A stretch of DNA of 64,000 nt from Desulfovibrio legallii (GCF_004309735.1 NZ_SIXC01000005.1:62001-126000); one strand, 5' to 3'; positions 35,214-45,458 are shown, counted from the first letter of the stretch. Translations and numbers: made by a program. Notes: generated by a model from the sequence alone, not told the origin.

Positions 35214-37460
35214 ATGGGCAAACAATTGATTATTGTGGAATCGCCGGCCAAGGTGAAGACCATCAAAAAGTTTCTGGGGCCGCAGTACATGGTGCAGGCC
35301 AGCGTAGGCCATGTGCGCGACCTGCCCTCGGGCCAGCTGGCCGTGGATGAGGAGCACGACTTTGCCCCGCACTATGAAGTGATTGACGCCAAAAAAAAGG
35401 TGGTCAGCGAACTGCGCAGCGCCGCCGCCAAGGCCGAAACCGTGTTCCTGGCCCCGGACCCCGACCGCGAAGGGGAGGCCATTGCCTGGCACGTGGCCGA
35501 GCTGATCAAGGATAAAGCCAAGGACATCAAGCGCATCCAGTTCAATGAAATCACCGCCCGGGCCGTCAAGGAGGCCCTGGCCTGCCCCCGGCCGCTCAAT
35601 GCCCACTTGTTTGAGGCCCAGCAGGCCCGTCGCGTGCTGGACAGACTGGTAGGCTACAAGATTTCGCCCCTGCTCTGGAAGACCGTCAAACGCGGCATTT
35701 CCGCCGGGCGGGTGCAGTCCGTGGCCCTGCGGCTTATTGTGGAGCGCGAGGAAGCCCGCGAGGCCTTTAAGCCGGAGGAATACTGGCTCTTCCGCGCCTT
35801 GCTGGCCGGAGAGACGCCGCCGTCTTTCAAGGCGGATCTGGCAAAAATCAACAACAAAAAAGCAGTAGTGGCCAATGCGGCCCAGGCCGAAGAGCTGGAG
35901 GCCGCCCTCACGGGACAGCCCTTTGTGGTGCAGAGTGTGGAGGAAAAGGAGCGCGAGCGCGCCCCCCAGCCGCCTTTCATCACTTCTACCTTGCAGCAGG
36001 CCGCCAACCAGCGCCTGAGCTATACGGCCAAGCGGACCATGAATCTGGCGCAACGTCTTTATGAGGGCGTGGAGCTGGGCGACAAGGGGCTTACGGCCCT
36101 TATCACCTATATGCGTACGGACTCCACCCGCATTGCCGACGAGGCCCGCCAGGCCGCCAAGGAATACATAACCGCTGCCTACGGCAAAGAATATCTGCCC
36201 AAACGCGCCCGGATTTACAAGGCCAAGGAAAGCGCCCAGGACGCGCACGAAGCCATCCGCCCCGTGGATGTGACCCTCACGCCCGACCTGGTGCGGCCCC
36301 ACCTGCCGCCGGATCAGTTCAATCTGTACCGGCTCATCTGGGCGCGCTTTGTGGCCTCACAGATGGCCGGGGCGCGCTTTCACGATACGTCCGTGACCAT
36401 CGCCTGCGCCCACACCCAGTGGAAGGCCAAGGGCGAGCGGCTGCTCTTTCCCGGTTTTCTGGCGGTCTTGCCGCGCGGGGCCCAGGAGGAGGCCGCGGCC
36501 CTGCCGCCCCTGCACGCCGGTCAGACCCTGGATCTGGAAAAGCTGGAAAAGGAACAGAAGTTTACCCAGCCGCCGGCCCGCTACAGCGAAGCGAGCCTGG
36601 TGCGCGAACTGGAAGAGCTGGGCATTGGCCGTCCCTCCACCTATGCAGCCATTATTTCCACCCTGCAGGACAGGGAATATGTGACCCTGGCGGAGAGGCA
36701 TTTTATGCCCACGGATCTGGGCCGCGTGGTCTGCCGTCAGCTTACGGAAAATTTCGGCCGACTCATGGACGTGAGCTTTACGGCCAAGATGGAAGAAGAT
36801 CTGGACAAAGTGGCTGAGGGCAAGGAAGGCTGGGTGGACCTGCTGCACGCCTTTGCGGGCGACTTCAACCCCACCCTGGCCGCTGCGGCCAAAAATATGC
36901 AGAGCGTCAAGGGCGGGCTGCCCGCCAACCTGGCTTGCCCGGAATGCGGCAAACCCTTGATGATCAAGTTCGGCAAGGCCGGGGCGTTTTTAGCCTGTTC
37001 CGGCTACCCGGAATGCCGCTATACCAGCAATTTTGAGCGGCGGGAGGACGGCAGCGTGGCCCCCGTGGCCCCGCAGAAGCCGCAGTACGAAAAAGTGGGG
37101 CAGTGCCCCCAATGCGGACGCGACTTGGTCATCAAACGCTCCCGCACGGGCAGCAGCTTCATTGCCTGTACGGGCTACCCCGAATGCCGCTACGCCGCGC
37201 CCCTTTCCACGGGCGTGCCCTGCCCGCGCTGCGGCAAGGGCCAGTTGGTGGAAAAAAGCACCAAACGCGGCAAGATATTCTATTCCTGCGACCAGTACCC
37301 CCAGTGCGATTTTGCCTTGTGGGACAAACCCGTGCCCGGACCCTGCCCGCGTTGCGACTCCCCCTATCTGGTGGAGAAAAAACAGCGCGGCGGCGGGGTC
37401 AAAGTTGTCTGCCCGGTCAAGGGGTGCGGCTATGTGCGGGAGGAGGAAGAGCATGAGTGA
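35214..37460 (+). CDS. topA: DNA topoisomerase I
   Basis: The 748-residue type IA topoisomerase relaxes negative supercoils. The TOPRIM domain begins at GKQLIIVESPAKVKTI and has DPDREGEAIAWH. The active-site Tyr299 is in TYMRTDSTRI. After residue 575, four Cys4 zinc-ribbon repeats follow (CPECGK, CPQCGR, CPRCGK, CPRCDS, each with a later paired Cys), one more than the three of E. coli. The start MGKQLIIVE was chosen by homology; the upstream ATG at 35151 lies inside the promoter. The stop overlaps the next gene by eight bases, with AGGAGG of that gene inside topA. Confidence 0.97.
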   Translation: MGKQLIIVESPAKVKTIKKFLGPQYMVQASVGHVRDLPSGQLAVDEEHDFAPHYEVIDAKKKVVSELRSAAAKAETVFLAPDPDREGEAIAWHVAELIKDKAKDIKRIQFNEITARAVKEALACPRPLNAHLFEAQQARRVLDRLVGYKISPLLWKTVKRGISAGRVQSVALRLIVEREEAREAFKPEEYWLFRALLAGETPPSFKADLAKINNKKAVVANAAQAEELEAALTGQPFVVQSVEEKERERAPQPPFITSTLQQAANQRLSYTAKRTMNLAQRLYEGVELGDKGLTALITYMRTDSTRIADEARQAAKEYITAAYGKEYLPKRARIYKAKESAQDAHEAIRPVDVTLTPDLVRPHLPPDQFNLYRLIWARFVASQMAGARFHDTSVTIACAHTQWKAKGERLLFPGFLAVLPRGAQEEAAALPPLHAGQTLDLEKLEKEQKFTQPPARYSEASLVRELEELGIGRPSTYAAIISTLQDREYVTLAERHFMPTDLGRVVCRQLTENFGRLMDVSFTAKMEEDLDKVAEGKEGWVDLLHAFAGDFNPTLAAAAKNMQSVKGGLPANLACPECGKPLMIKFGKAGAFLACSGYPECRYTSNFERREDGSVAPVAPQKPQYEKVGQCPQCGRDLVIKRSRTGSSFIACTGYPECRYAAPLSTGVPCPRCGKGQLVEKSTKRGKIFYSCDQYPQCDFALWDKPVPGPCPRCDSPYLVEKKQRGGGVKVVCPVKGCGYVREEEEHE

Positions 37461-38541
37461 GATTGCCGGCGGCATGCCCGCGCCCCTGTGGGAAGAGACC
37501 TTGGAAGCGCGGGTGGTGGAGCTGCTGCGCCGAGGGGAAACCGTGGCCTTGGTGACCATTGTGCGCAGCGCAGGTTCGGCCCCGCGCCACGCGGGCACGC
37601 GCGCCTTGTGCACGGCCGCGGGCTTTGAGGGCACGGTGGGCGGCGGGGCGCTGGAGGCCCGCGCTATGGAGGCGGCCCGGCAGTGCCGGGAAAGCGGCCT
37701 CTCGGCCTTGGTGCGCTGCGACCTGACCGGCCTGGGGCCGGACAGCGACATGATCTGCGGCGGGCAGATGGAGGTGCTCTGCGAAGTGCTTACCCCTGAG
37801 GCCGCGGCGTTGTTTGCTTTGGCTACCGCCGCCCTGCGCGAGGACAAACGCGGGGCCTGGCTGGTGGACGTGAGCGAGCCTTCCCTTCCCCGACGGCAGT
37901 TGTGGCTGGAGGCCCTGCCCCCGGACCACGCCCTGCCGCCGCACGTTCTGGCCCATGCGGACGCGGCCCGCACGCTGCTGGAGGCCTGCGGCCGCAAGCC
38001 GGGCCTGGTGACGCAGGCGGGACGCAGCGTCTATGTGGAACCGCTCAGCGCGCCGCCTGTGCTGCTGTTGTGCGGGGGCGGGCACGTTTCGCTGGAGGTG
38101 GCCCGGCTGGCCCAGGCTTGCGGCTTTGTGGTGGACGTAGTGGACGATCGGCCCCAGTTTGCCAACGCCGAGCGTTTTCCCATGGCCCGGCACTGTCACG
38201 TGCTGCCGGAATTTGCCGATCTGGTGGAAACCTGCAACGTGGGGCGACGGCACTATGTGGCCATTGTTACCCGCGGGCACAGCTTTGACCGCGAGGTGCT
38301 GGCCCAGGCCCTGACCAGCCACGCGCGGTATATCGGCATGATCGGCAGCAAGGCCAAGAAGGCCCAGGTCTATGCGGCCCTGCGCGCCCAGGGCGTGCCC
38401 GACGCCGAGCTGGCTGCCGTGTGCTGCCCCATTGGCTTGCCCGTGGCCGCGGAAACCCCGCAGCAGATCGCCGTGGCCATTGTGGCGGAGCTTCTGGCTG
38501 TGCAGGCCGGGACGCTGCAGCGGCTGCGGCTGGAAGAGTAG
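37453..38541 (+). CDS. XdhC/CoxI-family molybdenum-enzyme accessory protein
   Basis: The 362-residue protein has both XdhC domains: an N-terminal one (ETVALVTIVRSAGSAPRHAG, then GTVGGGALEARAMEAA) and a C-terminal Rossmann domain (LLLCGGGHVSLEVARLAQAC, VVDDRPQFANAERFP, YIGMIGSKAKKAQ, CPIGLPVAAETPQQIAVAIV). Family members sulfurate and insert molybdenum cofactor into xanthine-dehydrogenase-type enzymes. No molybdenum hydroxylase gene is in the window. AGGAGG precedes the ATG, and the gene overlaps topA by eight bases, so the two are translationally coupled. That pairing has no obvious functional logic. Confidence 0.9.
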   Translation: MSEIAGGMPAPLWEETLEARVVELLRRGETVALVTIVRSAGSAPRHAGTRALCTAAGFEGTVGGGALEARAMEAARQCRESGLSALVRCDLTGLGPDSDMICGGQMEVLCEVLTPEAAALFALATAALREDKRGAWLVDVSEPSLPRRQLWLEALPPDHALPPHVLAHADAARTLLEACGRKPGLVTQAGRSVYVEPLSAPPVLLLCGGGHVSLEVARLAQACGFVVDVVDDRPQFANAERFPMARHCHVLPEFADLVETCNVGRRHYVAIVTRGHSFDREVLAQALTSHARYIGMIGSKAKKAQVYAALRAQGVPDAELAAVCCPIGLPVAAETPQQIAVAIVAELLAVQAGTLQRLRLEE

Positions 38542-38686
38542 GGGGCGTGCCGGTCGGCAGTGGCCGTTATTGCTTTTTCCCCTTTCGACAAACGTTTCTC
38601 CCCCTGTGTTCCTGGGCGCCATAACCTGACCGTCGCTTGACATTTGCCTTCCGTCACGACACTGTGAACGTGCACAGGCGGGTTTC

Positions 38687-39328
38687 ATGGATGCGACCAT
38701 CATTGCCGCGCTGGTTTTGTTCCTGGCGTTCATCATTTTTGACGCCCGCAGACGGACCGCGCAACAGCTCCGGCTTATCGCCGAAGAAAAGAGCGGCATT
38801 GCCGTGGCCTCCGGTATGACGGCCAGCATTGGCGTATTCTATCCCGACGTGCGCACCACGGTGGTCATGGGTGCTTCTGAAGACACCGGGATTTGCTACT
38901 ACCGCGTCCTGCGCGACGGCAAGGTCATCAACCGCAGCAAGATCAGTCTGGGCAACATCGATCGCGTGGATCTGCTGGTCAACGGCACGGCCTATCGGCT
39001 GCAAGTGGACTCCTGCCAGGCCACGAGCTTTCTCAAGGCTACGGACGTGGCCGGCCGTTGTATGAGCCTGTTTTCGCCAGCCCAGTTGCAGGCCGTGCAA
39101 CGCGCCGGGCTGCGTCTGGTCTTTCGGGACGAAGGCGGCGCGCAGAAGGCCCTGGACATCACCGTGCTGCGTATGGGCGATGAACGCCACCGCTTCAAGC
39201 GCATGGAATTATTTAAGGACGCCGTGTGGTGGCGCACTTTTCTGGAGAGTGCCGGCGCACAGGCCCGGCATGATGCCGTCCCGCCGGAGCAAGCCCCCCA
39301 GCTGGAACCCGGTGAAAAATCTTTGTAA
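38687..39328 (+). CDS. Hypothetical single-pass membrane protein
   Basis: A 213-residue protein that I do not recognise. One membrane segment (IIAALVLFLAFIIFDA) lies at the very N-terminus, followed by a basic stretch and a soluble domain rich in beta-strand patterns (GVFYPDVRTTVVMGASEDTG, YYRVLRDGKVINRSKISLGN, VDLLVNGTAYRLQVDS). The C-terminal 25 residues look disordered. The basic DARRR just after the membrane segment suggests the soluble part is cytoplasmic. GGCGGG is a weak ribosome site. The gene lies alone between the XdhC-family gene and the efflux operon. Confidence 0.75.
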   Translation: MDATIIAALVLFLAFIIFDARRRTAQQLRLIAEEKSGIAVASGMTASIGVFYPDVRTTVVMGASEDTGICYYRVLRDGKVINRSKISLGNIDRVDLLVNGTAYRLQVDSCQATSFLKATDVAGRCMSLFSPAQLQAVQRAGLRLVFRDEGGAQKALDITVLRMGDERHRFKRMELFKDAVWWRTFLESAGAQARHDAVPPEQAPQLEPGEKSL

Positions 39329-39538
39329 TTTTTTTTATTCAAAAAATACGCTAGGTTATAGCTTTTTTATACGGTCAGTTAACCCCCTGGAATAGCGCGC
39401 TTTTTAAAAAAGTTATGGTCGGGGGCGTTCTGTTGCTTTTTCGTATGAACTGTGTTCATTACAGTTCCGTTCCCCCCGACAGTGGGCTGGGACCGCGGTT
39501 TTTGGGCGCAGGAGCGCCTGCCATTACGGAGTGATTGC

Positions 39539-40651
39539 ATGATCAGACGAACGCTTTTTTTCCTTTCCCTCAGCCTGTGCTGCCTGCTGGCGGCCTGCAA
39601 GAGCGACGAGAAGACCGCCGGGGCGGACATGCGTCTGCCCGTTTCGGTGGTGGACGTGACCGTGGCGGACGCGCCCTGGCCGGCGGAATACCAGGCCCAG
39701 GCGGCCGGTTCGCGTGCCGTGGAAGTGCGCGCGCGGGTACAGGGCATTGTTGAGAAACGCCTCTACGAAGAAGGCGACTTTGTGAAAGAAGGGCAGCTGC
39801 TCTTCCAGATCGAGCGCGACCAGTATGAGGCCCAGATGCAGCAGGCTCAGGCCCAGTTCACCAATGCCGAGCGCGAGTGGCGGCGCATCCGTCCTTTGTA
39901 TGAAAAAAACGCCGTGTCGCAAAAGGACCGCGACAACGCCCTGGCCGCTTATGACAGCGCCCGCGCGGCCCTGCGCCAGGCCAGAATCAATCTGGACTAC
40001 TGTCAGGTGACGGCTCCGGTTTCCGGCTACAGCAGCAAGGAAAACGTCACCCCAGGCAACCTGGTGAGCAACAATTCTCTGCTCACCTATGTGAACCAGA
40101 CCGACCCCATGTACATCGACTTTTCCATCCCTGCACCTCGGCGCATGGCCCGGCAGACCCTGGCCGCGCAAGGACGGCTGCGCTTTCCCGAGGGCAACCG
40201 CTACAAGGCGCGGCTGCGCCTTCTGGACGGCAGCGTGCACCAGGGCGAGGGCGAAGTGACCTTTATTGACAGCCAGGTGCAGCCGGGCACGGGCGTCATC
40301 AAGGCGCGCGCGGTCTTTGCCAATGCCGACCGCAGCATCATGCCCGGTCAGTACGTGCGCCTGTATGTGGAAGGCGACGTGCTGACCCACGCCGTGCTCA
40401 TCCCCCAGAAGTGCGTTCTGCTGACCCAGAAGGGCTCTATGGTCATGGGCGTGGACAAGGACGACACGGTTTATCCCATCCCGGTTACGGTGGGCGTGGC
40501 TGTGGGCGACAAATATCTGGTGCTGGAGGGCCTCAAAGGGGGCGAACGCATCATCAGCGAAGGCATCATCAAGGCCCGCCCCGGGGCCAAGGTGCGCGTG
40601 CAGCAGGTGGGCGGCCAGAAGGCGCCCCAGGAAGCCGCGCCCAAGAAGTAG
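39539..40651 (+). CDS. RND efflux periplasmic adaptor lipoprotein (AcrA/MexA type)
   Basis: The 370-residue membrane-fusion subunit links the inner-membrane pump to the outer-membrane channel. The lipobox is LAAC, with the lipidated Cys at residue 20. The lipoyl/hairpin region reads VRARVQGIVEKRLYEEGDFV, then KEGQLLFQIERDQYEAQ, and the beta-barrel region has LTYVNQTDPMYIDFSIP. The ATG at 39539 is preceded by GGAG; the upstream ATG at 39452 would bury the signal peptide. It is first in a three-gene operon with no adjacent regulator. The 210-base upstream gap is AT-rich, but I could not fix a promoter. Confidence 0.95.
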   Translation: MIRRTLFFLSLSLCCLLAACKSDEKTAGADMRLPVSVVDVTVADAPWPAEYQAQAAGSRAVEVRARVQGIVEKRLYEEGDFVKEGQLLFQIERDQYEAQMQQAQAQFTNAEREWRRIRPLYEKNAVSQKDRDNALAAYDSARAALRQARINLDYCQVTAPVSGYSSKENVTPGNLVSNNSLLTYVNQTDPMYIDFSIPAPRRMARQTLAAQGRLRFPEGNRYKARLRLLDGSVHQGEGEVTFIDSQVQPGTGVIKARAVFANADRSIMPGQYVRLYVEGDVLTHAVLIPQKCVLLTQKGSMVMGVDKDDTVYPIPVTVGVAVGDKYLVLEGLKGGERIISEGIIKARPGAKVRVQQVGGQKAPQEAAPKK

Positions 40652-40658
40652 GTAGTTT

Positions 40659-43600
40659 ATGGCTGTTTCCACCAAGCCCAATTTCTTTTTGCGCAGGCCG
40701 GTTCTTTCATCAGTCATCTCCATTGTCATTACTTTGGTGGGCGCGCTGGCCATGAAGGCCCTGCCCATTGCCCAATACCCCGATCTGGTGCCGCCCACGG
40801 TCAATGTGTCGGCCGCGTATCCGGGCGCTTCTGCGGAAACCATCGCCTCTACGGTGCTGGCCCCGCTGGAAGTGAGCATCAACGGCGTGGAAAACATGCT
40901 CTACATGACTTCCACCGCCGGCTCCGGCTCCGGCTCCGGCAGCATCAACGTCTACTTTGCCCTGGGCTCCAACCCGGACATGGCCCTGGTTAACGTCAAC
41001 AACAAGGTTAACTTGGCCCAGACCACCCTGCCCGAAGACGTGCGCCGCCAGGGTGTGAGCGTGGTCAAACGTTCGCCGGCCATGCTCCAGGCCTTTGCCT
41101 TCTTTTCGCCAGACGGCCGCTATGACCAGATTTACATCCACAACTGGATGCAGATCAACGTGGTGGACGAGCTCAAGCGCGTGGAAGGCGTGGGCGACTG
41201 TTCCGTCTTCGGCTCCATGGACTACGCCATGCGCGTCTGGCTCCAGCCGGACAAGCTGGCCAAGTACGGGGTTTCCGTCAACCAGGTGAAGGCCGCCATC
41301 CAGGAGCAGAACTCCCAGTACGCTCCCGGACGCCTGGGCGATATGCCTACCAGCGCCGACACCCAGCTGGCCTGGCAGATAGACACCCAGGGGCGTCTGG
41401 TGACGCCTGAAGAATTCGGCGAAATCATTATCCGTTCCGGGCCGGACAGCGCCATGCTGCGTCTTAGGGACGTGGCCCACATTGAAATGGGCGGCAAGGA
41501 CTACAGCGTCAGTTCCACCTACAACGGTATGGTGGCCCGCATGGGCGCAGTTTACCTGCTGCCCGGGGCCAACGCCATCGCCACCGGCGACCGCGTTAAG
41601 GCCAAGCTGGCCGAAATCGGCCAACGCCTGCCGGACGGCATGGAATACAAAATCGTGGTGGACACCAACGACTTTGTGCTGGAGTCCATCCACGAGGTGC
41701 TTTCCACTCTGGTGGAAGCCATGATCCTGGTCATCATCGTGGTCTATGTCTTTTTGCAGAACTGGCGGGCCACGCTCATCCCCTGCATCGCCGTGCCCGT
41801 GTCCATCATCGGTACTTTTGCGGGCCTCTACGCCTTCGGCTACACTATTAATACACTTACGCTTTTCGCTATGGTGCTGGCCATCGGCATTGTGGTGGAC
41901 GATGCCATCGTGGTGCTGGAAAACGTGGAACGCATCATGAGTACGGAGCATTTGCCGCCCAAGGAGGCCACGGCCAAAGCCATGAACGAGGTTACCGCCC
42001 CGGTGGTGGCCATTGTGCTGGTGCTCTGCGCCGTGTTTATCCCGGTTTCCTTTATGGGCGGTCTGGCCGGGCAGATGTACAAGCAGTTCGCCATCACCAT
42101 TTCCGTTTCGGTGGTGCTCTCCGGCGTGGTGGCCCTGACCCTCACCCCGGCCCTCTGCGCCCTGCTGCTCAAGCCCCACGATCACGACTACAAACCCTTG
42201 CGGGGTTTTGTCTGGTTCAACTACGCCTTTGGCCGGGTGACCCGCCGCTACGTCAATATTGTTCGCTTTATCAAAAAATCCACGGTGCGCGCCCTTGTGC
42301 TTTGCGCCATCATGGTGGCCTTTACGGCCTGGCTTTTCCGCGTGGTGCCCGGCGGCCTCGTGCCCAACGAAGACCAGGGTTACATGCTGGGCATGTACAT
42401 TCTGGACGACGGCGCGTCCCAGCCCCGTACCGCCAAGGTGGGCGAGGTGATCACCGGCTTTCTGACCAAACAGCCTGCCGTGGAGGCCATTACCACCATC
42501 AACGGCCTGGACATCACCTCCATTTCCGTCAAGAGCAACTACGGCACCTTTTTTGCCAAGCTCAAACCCTGGGAAGAACGCACTGCGCCGGGCATGTCCG
42601 CCGACGACGTCACGAGCAAGGTCATGGCTGTTACCATGATGCAGCCCGAAGCCGTGGTGTTGGGCTTTACCCCGCCGCCCATCAGCGGCATGAGCACCAC
42701 CGGCGGCTTTGAAGGCTATGTGCAGATGCGCGGCACCGGCAGCCTCAAGGACATGGAGGCCATGGCCAACAAACTTGTGGCCGAGGCCTCTGCCAAAAAG
42801 CCCGACGGCACGCCCAAATACCCGGCTATCGGCATGGTGCGCAACCTCTTTTCCACCGGTTCCCCTCAGCTCTACGCCAACCTGGACCGCGACCGCTGCA
42901 AGGACATGGGCATCAGCATTGCCGACGTGTTCACGGCCATGGGCGGCACCTTTGGCGGGGCCTACGTCAACGACTTCAACTACCTGGGCCGCACCTTCCA
43001 GGTGCGTCTGCAATCCGAACACAACTATCGCGACTTGCCGGAAGACCTGAACGACGTCTACGTGCCCAACAACAAAGGCGAAATGGTGCCTCTCACCGCG
43101 GTTATGACCCTTGAGCGCCGCACGGCCCCTCAGGTGGTGGAGCGCTATAACGTTTTCCCCGCCGCCCACGTCATGGGTTCTCCCGCGCCGGGCTATTCTT
43201 CCGGTCAGGCCATCGCGGCCATGGAAGAAGCCGCGGCCGCTGTGCTGGACACCGACTATCAGCTGGGCTGGGTGGGCTCGGCCCTGCAGGAAAAGCTGGC
43301 CAGCGCCGATACCACCACCATCTTTGTGCTGGCCCTGGTCATGGTTTTCCTGATTCTGGCCGCCCAGTACGAATCCTGGTCCCTGCCCCTGGCCGTGCTC
43401 ACGGCCGTGCCCTTCGGCGTGTTTGGCGCGCTGCTGGCCACCTGGGCGCGGGGCCTTTCCAACGACGTCTACTTTCAGGTGGCCCTGGTCACCCTCATCG
43501 GGTTGGCCGCCAAAAACGCCATCCTCATCGTGGAGTTCGCCGTAGAGGCCTGGCGCGCCGGCCGCAGCCTGGACGCCGCAGCCTTGCACGCCTCCAAGCT

Positions 43601-43862
43601 GCGCTTCCGGCCTATCATCATGACCTCCCTGGCCTTCATTCTGGGGTGCGTGCCTTTGGCCATCAGTTCCGGCGCGGGGGCCAACAGCCGCCACTCCATC
43701 GGCACGGCGGTCATCGGCGGCATGCTGGTGGCCACCTGCATCGCCACGCTTTTCATCCCCTTCTTCTTCAAGCTGATCATGCAGATCTCGCTGAAAATCC
43801 AGGGCAAGACCGATCCCCACGAAGGCCGTAACTCCGTGGGGGACGAACAGGAGGAAATATGA
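40659..43862 (+). CDS. RND multidrug efflux pump, HAE1/AcrB family
   Basis: The 1067-residue proton-driven exporter takes substrates from the periplasm and membrane. It starts with FFLRRPVLSSVISIVITLVG, has twelve membrane segments and two large periplasmic loops. The proton-relay Asp pair is intact in AIGIVVDDAIVVLENVER. The second half carries LALVMVFLILAAQYESWSLP, and GLAAKNAILIVEFA. The length is slightly above AcrB (1049). It starts seven bases after the adaptor gene and overlaps the outer-membrane factor gene by four bases (ATGA). Likely substrates are hydrophobic drugs, bile salts or solvents; this is inferred from the family. Confidence 0.97.
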   Translation: MAVSTKPNFFLRRPVLSSVISIVITLVGALAMKALPIAQYPDLVPPTVNVSAAYPGASAETIASTVLAPLEVSINGVENMLYMTSTAGSGSGSGSINVYFALGSNPDMALVNVNNKVNLAQTTLPEDVRRQGVSVVKRSPAMLQAFAFFSPDGRYDQIYIHNWMQINVVDELKRVEGVGDCSVFGSMDYAMRVWLQPDKLAKYGVSVNQVKAAIQEQNSQYAPGRLGDMPTSADTQLAWQIDTQGRLVTPEEFGEIIIRSGPDSAMLRLRDVAHIEMGGKDYSVSSTYNGMVARMGAVYLLPGANAIATGDRVKAKLAEIGQRLPDGMEYKIVVDTNDFVLESIHEVLSTLVEAMILVIIVVYVFLQNWRATLIPCIAVPVSIIGTFAGLYAFGYTINTLTLFAMVLAIGIVVDDAIVVLENVERIMSTEHLPPKEATAKAMNEVTAPVVAIVLVLCAVFIPVSFMGGLAGQMYKQFAITISVSVVLSGVVALTLTPALCALLLKPHDHDYKPLRGFVWFNYAFGRVTRRYVNIVRFIKKSTVRALVLCAIMVAFTAWLFRVVPGGLVPNEDQGYMLGMYILDDGASQPRTAKVGEVITGFLTKQPAVEAITTINGLDITSISVKSNYGTFFAKLKPWEERTAPGMSADDVTSKVMAVTMMQPEAVVLGFTPPPISGMSTTGGFEGYVQMRGTGSLKDMEAMANKLVAEASAKKPDGTPKYPAIGMVRNLFSTGSPQLYANLDRDRCKDMGISIADVFTAMGGTFGGAYVNDFNYLGRTFQVRLQSEHNYRDLPEDLNDVYVPNNKGEMVPLTAVMTLERRTAPQVVERYNVFPAAHVMGSPAPGYSSGQAIAAMEEAAAAVLDTDYQLGWVGSALQEKLASADTTTIFVLALVMVFLILAAQYESWSLPLAVLTAVPFGVFGALLATWARGLSNDVYFQVALVTLIGLAAKNAILIVEFAVEAWRAGRSLDAAALHASKLRFRPIIMTSLAFILGCVPLAISSGAGANSRHSIGTAVIGGMLVATCIATLFIPFFFKLIMQISLKIQGKTDPHEGRNSVGDEQEEI

Positions 43863-45421
43863 GCGTTCTCCGCTCCGTCCGCGCCACGCCTCTGCTGTGG
43901 ATGCTGGCCTGCCTTGCGCTGCTGTCGGGCTGTTCTCTGGCGCCTCACTATGATCGGCCCGATCAGGAGCTTCCCGCCCAGTGGCGCAGTGTGGACCTGG
44001 GCGCGACGCCGCTGCACACGGACTGGTGGAACCGGTTCAACGATCCCGTGCTCAGCGCACTGGTGGAGGAGGCCCTCAAGAATAATCAGGATCTGGCCCA
44101 ATCCCTGGCCAACATAGACTCCGCCGCCGCCCAGGTAGGGGTGGCCACCGCCGGGCTTCTGCCCCAGGTTTCGGGCTCGGGCGAGGCGCTGTCTTCCAGC
44201 GCTTCGGAAAAAGCGCCCAATACCGGCTCCTACGAAGACAAGGGCCTTACCCGTTCATCCACCACGTATCAGGGCTCGCTCAGCGCCGCCTGGGAACTGG
44301 ACTTCTGGGGCAAGCTGCGCAACCGGCGCACCATGTTGGGCGACGTGCTCATGAATACGGTTATCGGGCACGAAGCCAAACGCCTGGCCGTGGCCGGAGA
44401 AACCGCACAGGCCTATTTCTCTCTGCTGGCTCTGGACATGCAACTGGATACGGCCCGGCGCACCCTCAAAACGCGTGAAGATGCCTTCAGCATCTACTCC
44501 AGCCGTTACAAGCAGGGCGACATTACCGAGCTGGACTGGCAGCGCGCCCGCGCCGAAGTGGAAACCGCCCGCGCCCAGGTGCACACCAGCACCGTGGCTG
44601 TGGACAAGGCCGAAGCCGCCCTGGCCGTGCTGCTGGGCCGCTCGCCCCGCGACATCATGGAGCGCGCCATGGTCCGTGGTCAGGCCATCAGCATGCTGCC
44701 TGCGCCGCCTGCCTTGCCGGCCGGTCTGCCTTCGGACCTGCTGGAACGCCGCCCGGACATCCGCGCCGCCGAGTTTCTGATTATGGCTAATAACGCCAAT
44801 ATCGGCGTGGCCCGCGCTCAGTTTTTCCCCTCCATTTCCCTTACGGGCATGCTGGGCACGGTCAGCTCCTCCGTGGGCAGCCTGTTCAGCGGGCCGGCCG
44901 GCGTGTGGAGTTACGGGGTTTCGGGCAATGTGCCCCTGCTGGACTTCGGTAACAACTGGTACAACCTTAAGGACGCGGAAGCCAAAAAGCGCGCCGCCAT
45001 TGCCGAATACCGCAAGGCTGTGCAAAACGCCTTTGCCGACATTCGCACGTCCCTCACGGCCCAGCGCGAGGCCGACGCCATTGTGCGCAGCATGCAGATC
45101 CAGGTGGAAAGCCTGCGCCGCTCCACCCAGATCGCCCGGCTGCAGTACGACAACGGCTATACGGACTACCTGACCGTGCTGGACGCCGAACGCCAGCTCT
45201 TTGCCGCCGAACTGCAACTGGCCGGCGCCCTGCGCGACCGTCTGGACAGCGTGGTGGGCGTGTGCATGGCCCTGGGCGGCGGCTGGCAGGACAGCGGCGC
45301 ACGGCCCGGCTTGCTGACCACAGACGCGCAGGAACTGGCCCGGCGGCAGCAGGCCCACCAGACAGCCACGCCGGCAGCAACCCCGGCAGCAACCCCGACC
45401 GCCCCGGCCAGGGCGGAGTAG
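43859..45421 (+). CDS. RND outer-membrane efflux channel (OprM/NodT type)
   Basis: A 520-residue lipoprotein of the TolC-like outer-membrane factor family. The lipobox is LSGC (Cys25). The two OEP repeats are recognisable by WWNRFNDPVLSALVEEALKN and LPSDLLERRPDIRAAEFLIM, then FFPSISLTGMLG and a closing YDNGYTDYLTVLDAERQLF. It completes the tripartite pump and is translationally coupled to the AcrB-type gene. The last 30 residues are Ala/Thr/Pro repeats (TPAATPAATP), a low-complexity tail not needed by the fold. A large hairpin follows 38 bases after the stop codon. Confidence 0.95.
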   Translation: MSVLRSVRATPLLWMLACLALLSGCSLAPHYDRPDQELPAQWRSVDLGATPLHTDWWNRFNDPVLSALVEEALKNNQDLAQSLANIDSAAAQVGVATAGLLPQVSGSGEALSSSASEKAPNTGSYEDKGLTRSSTTYQGSLSAAWELDFWGKLRNRRTMLGDVLMNTVIGHEAKRLAVAGETAQAYFSLLALDMQLDTARRTLKTREDAFSIYSSRYKQGDITELDWQRARAEVETARAQVHTSTVAVDKAEAALAVLLGRSPRDIMERAMVRGQAISMLPAPPALPAGLPSDLLERRPDIRAAEFLIMANNANIGVARAQFFPSISLTGMLGTVSSSVGSLFSGPAGVWSYGVSGNVPLLDFGNNWYNLKDAEAKKRAAIAEYRKAVQNAFADIRTSLTAQREADAIVRSMQIQVESLRRSTQIARLQYDNGYTDYLTVLDAERQLFAAELQLAGALRDRLDSVVGVCMALGGGWQDSGARPGLLTTDAQELARRQQAHQTATPAATPAATPTAPARAE

Positions 45422-45458
45422 GGCGAACTGGACGAAATTGGCGAAAGCCAGGTTTATT

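Noticed and set aside
40710-43820. A 1036-codon open frame antisense to the RND pump
   Set aside because: Composition (His, Gly, Val, Gln repeats) is typical of a shadow of a high-GC gene; the sense strand encodes a complete AcrB-type pump.
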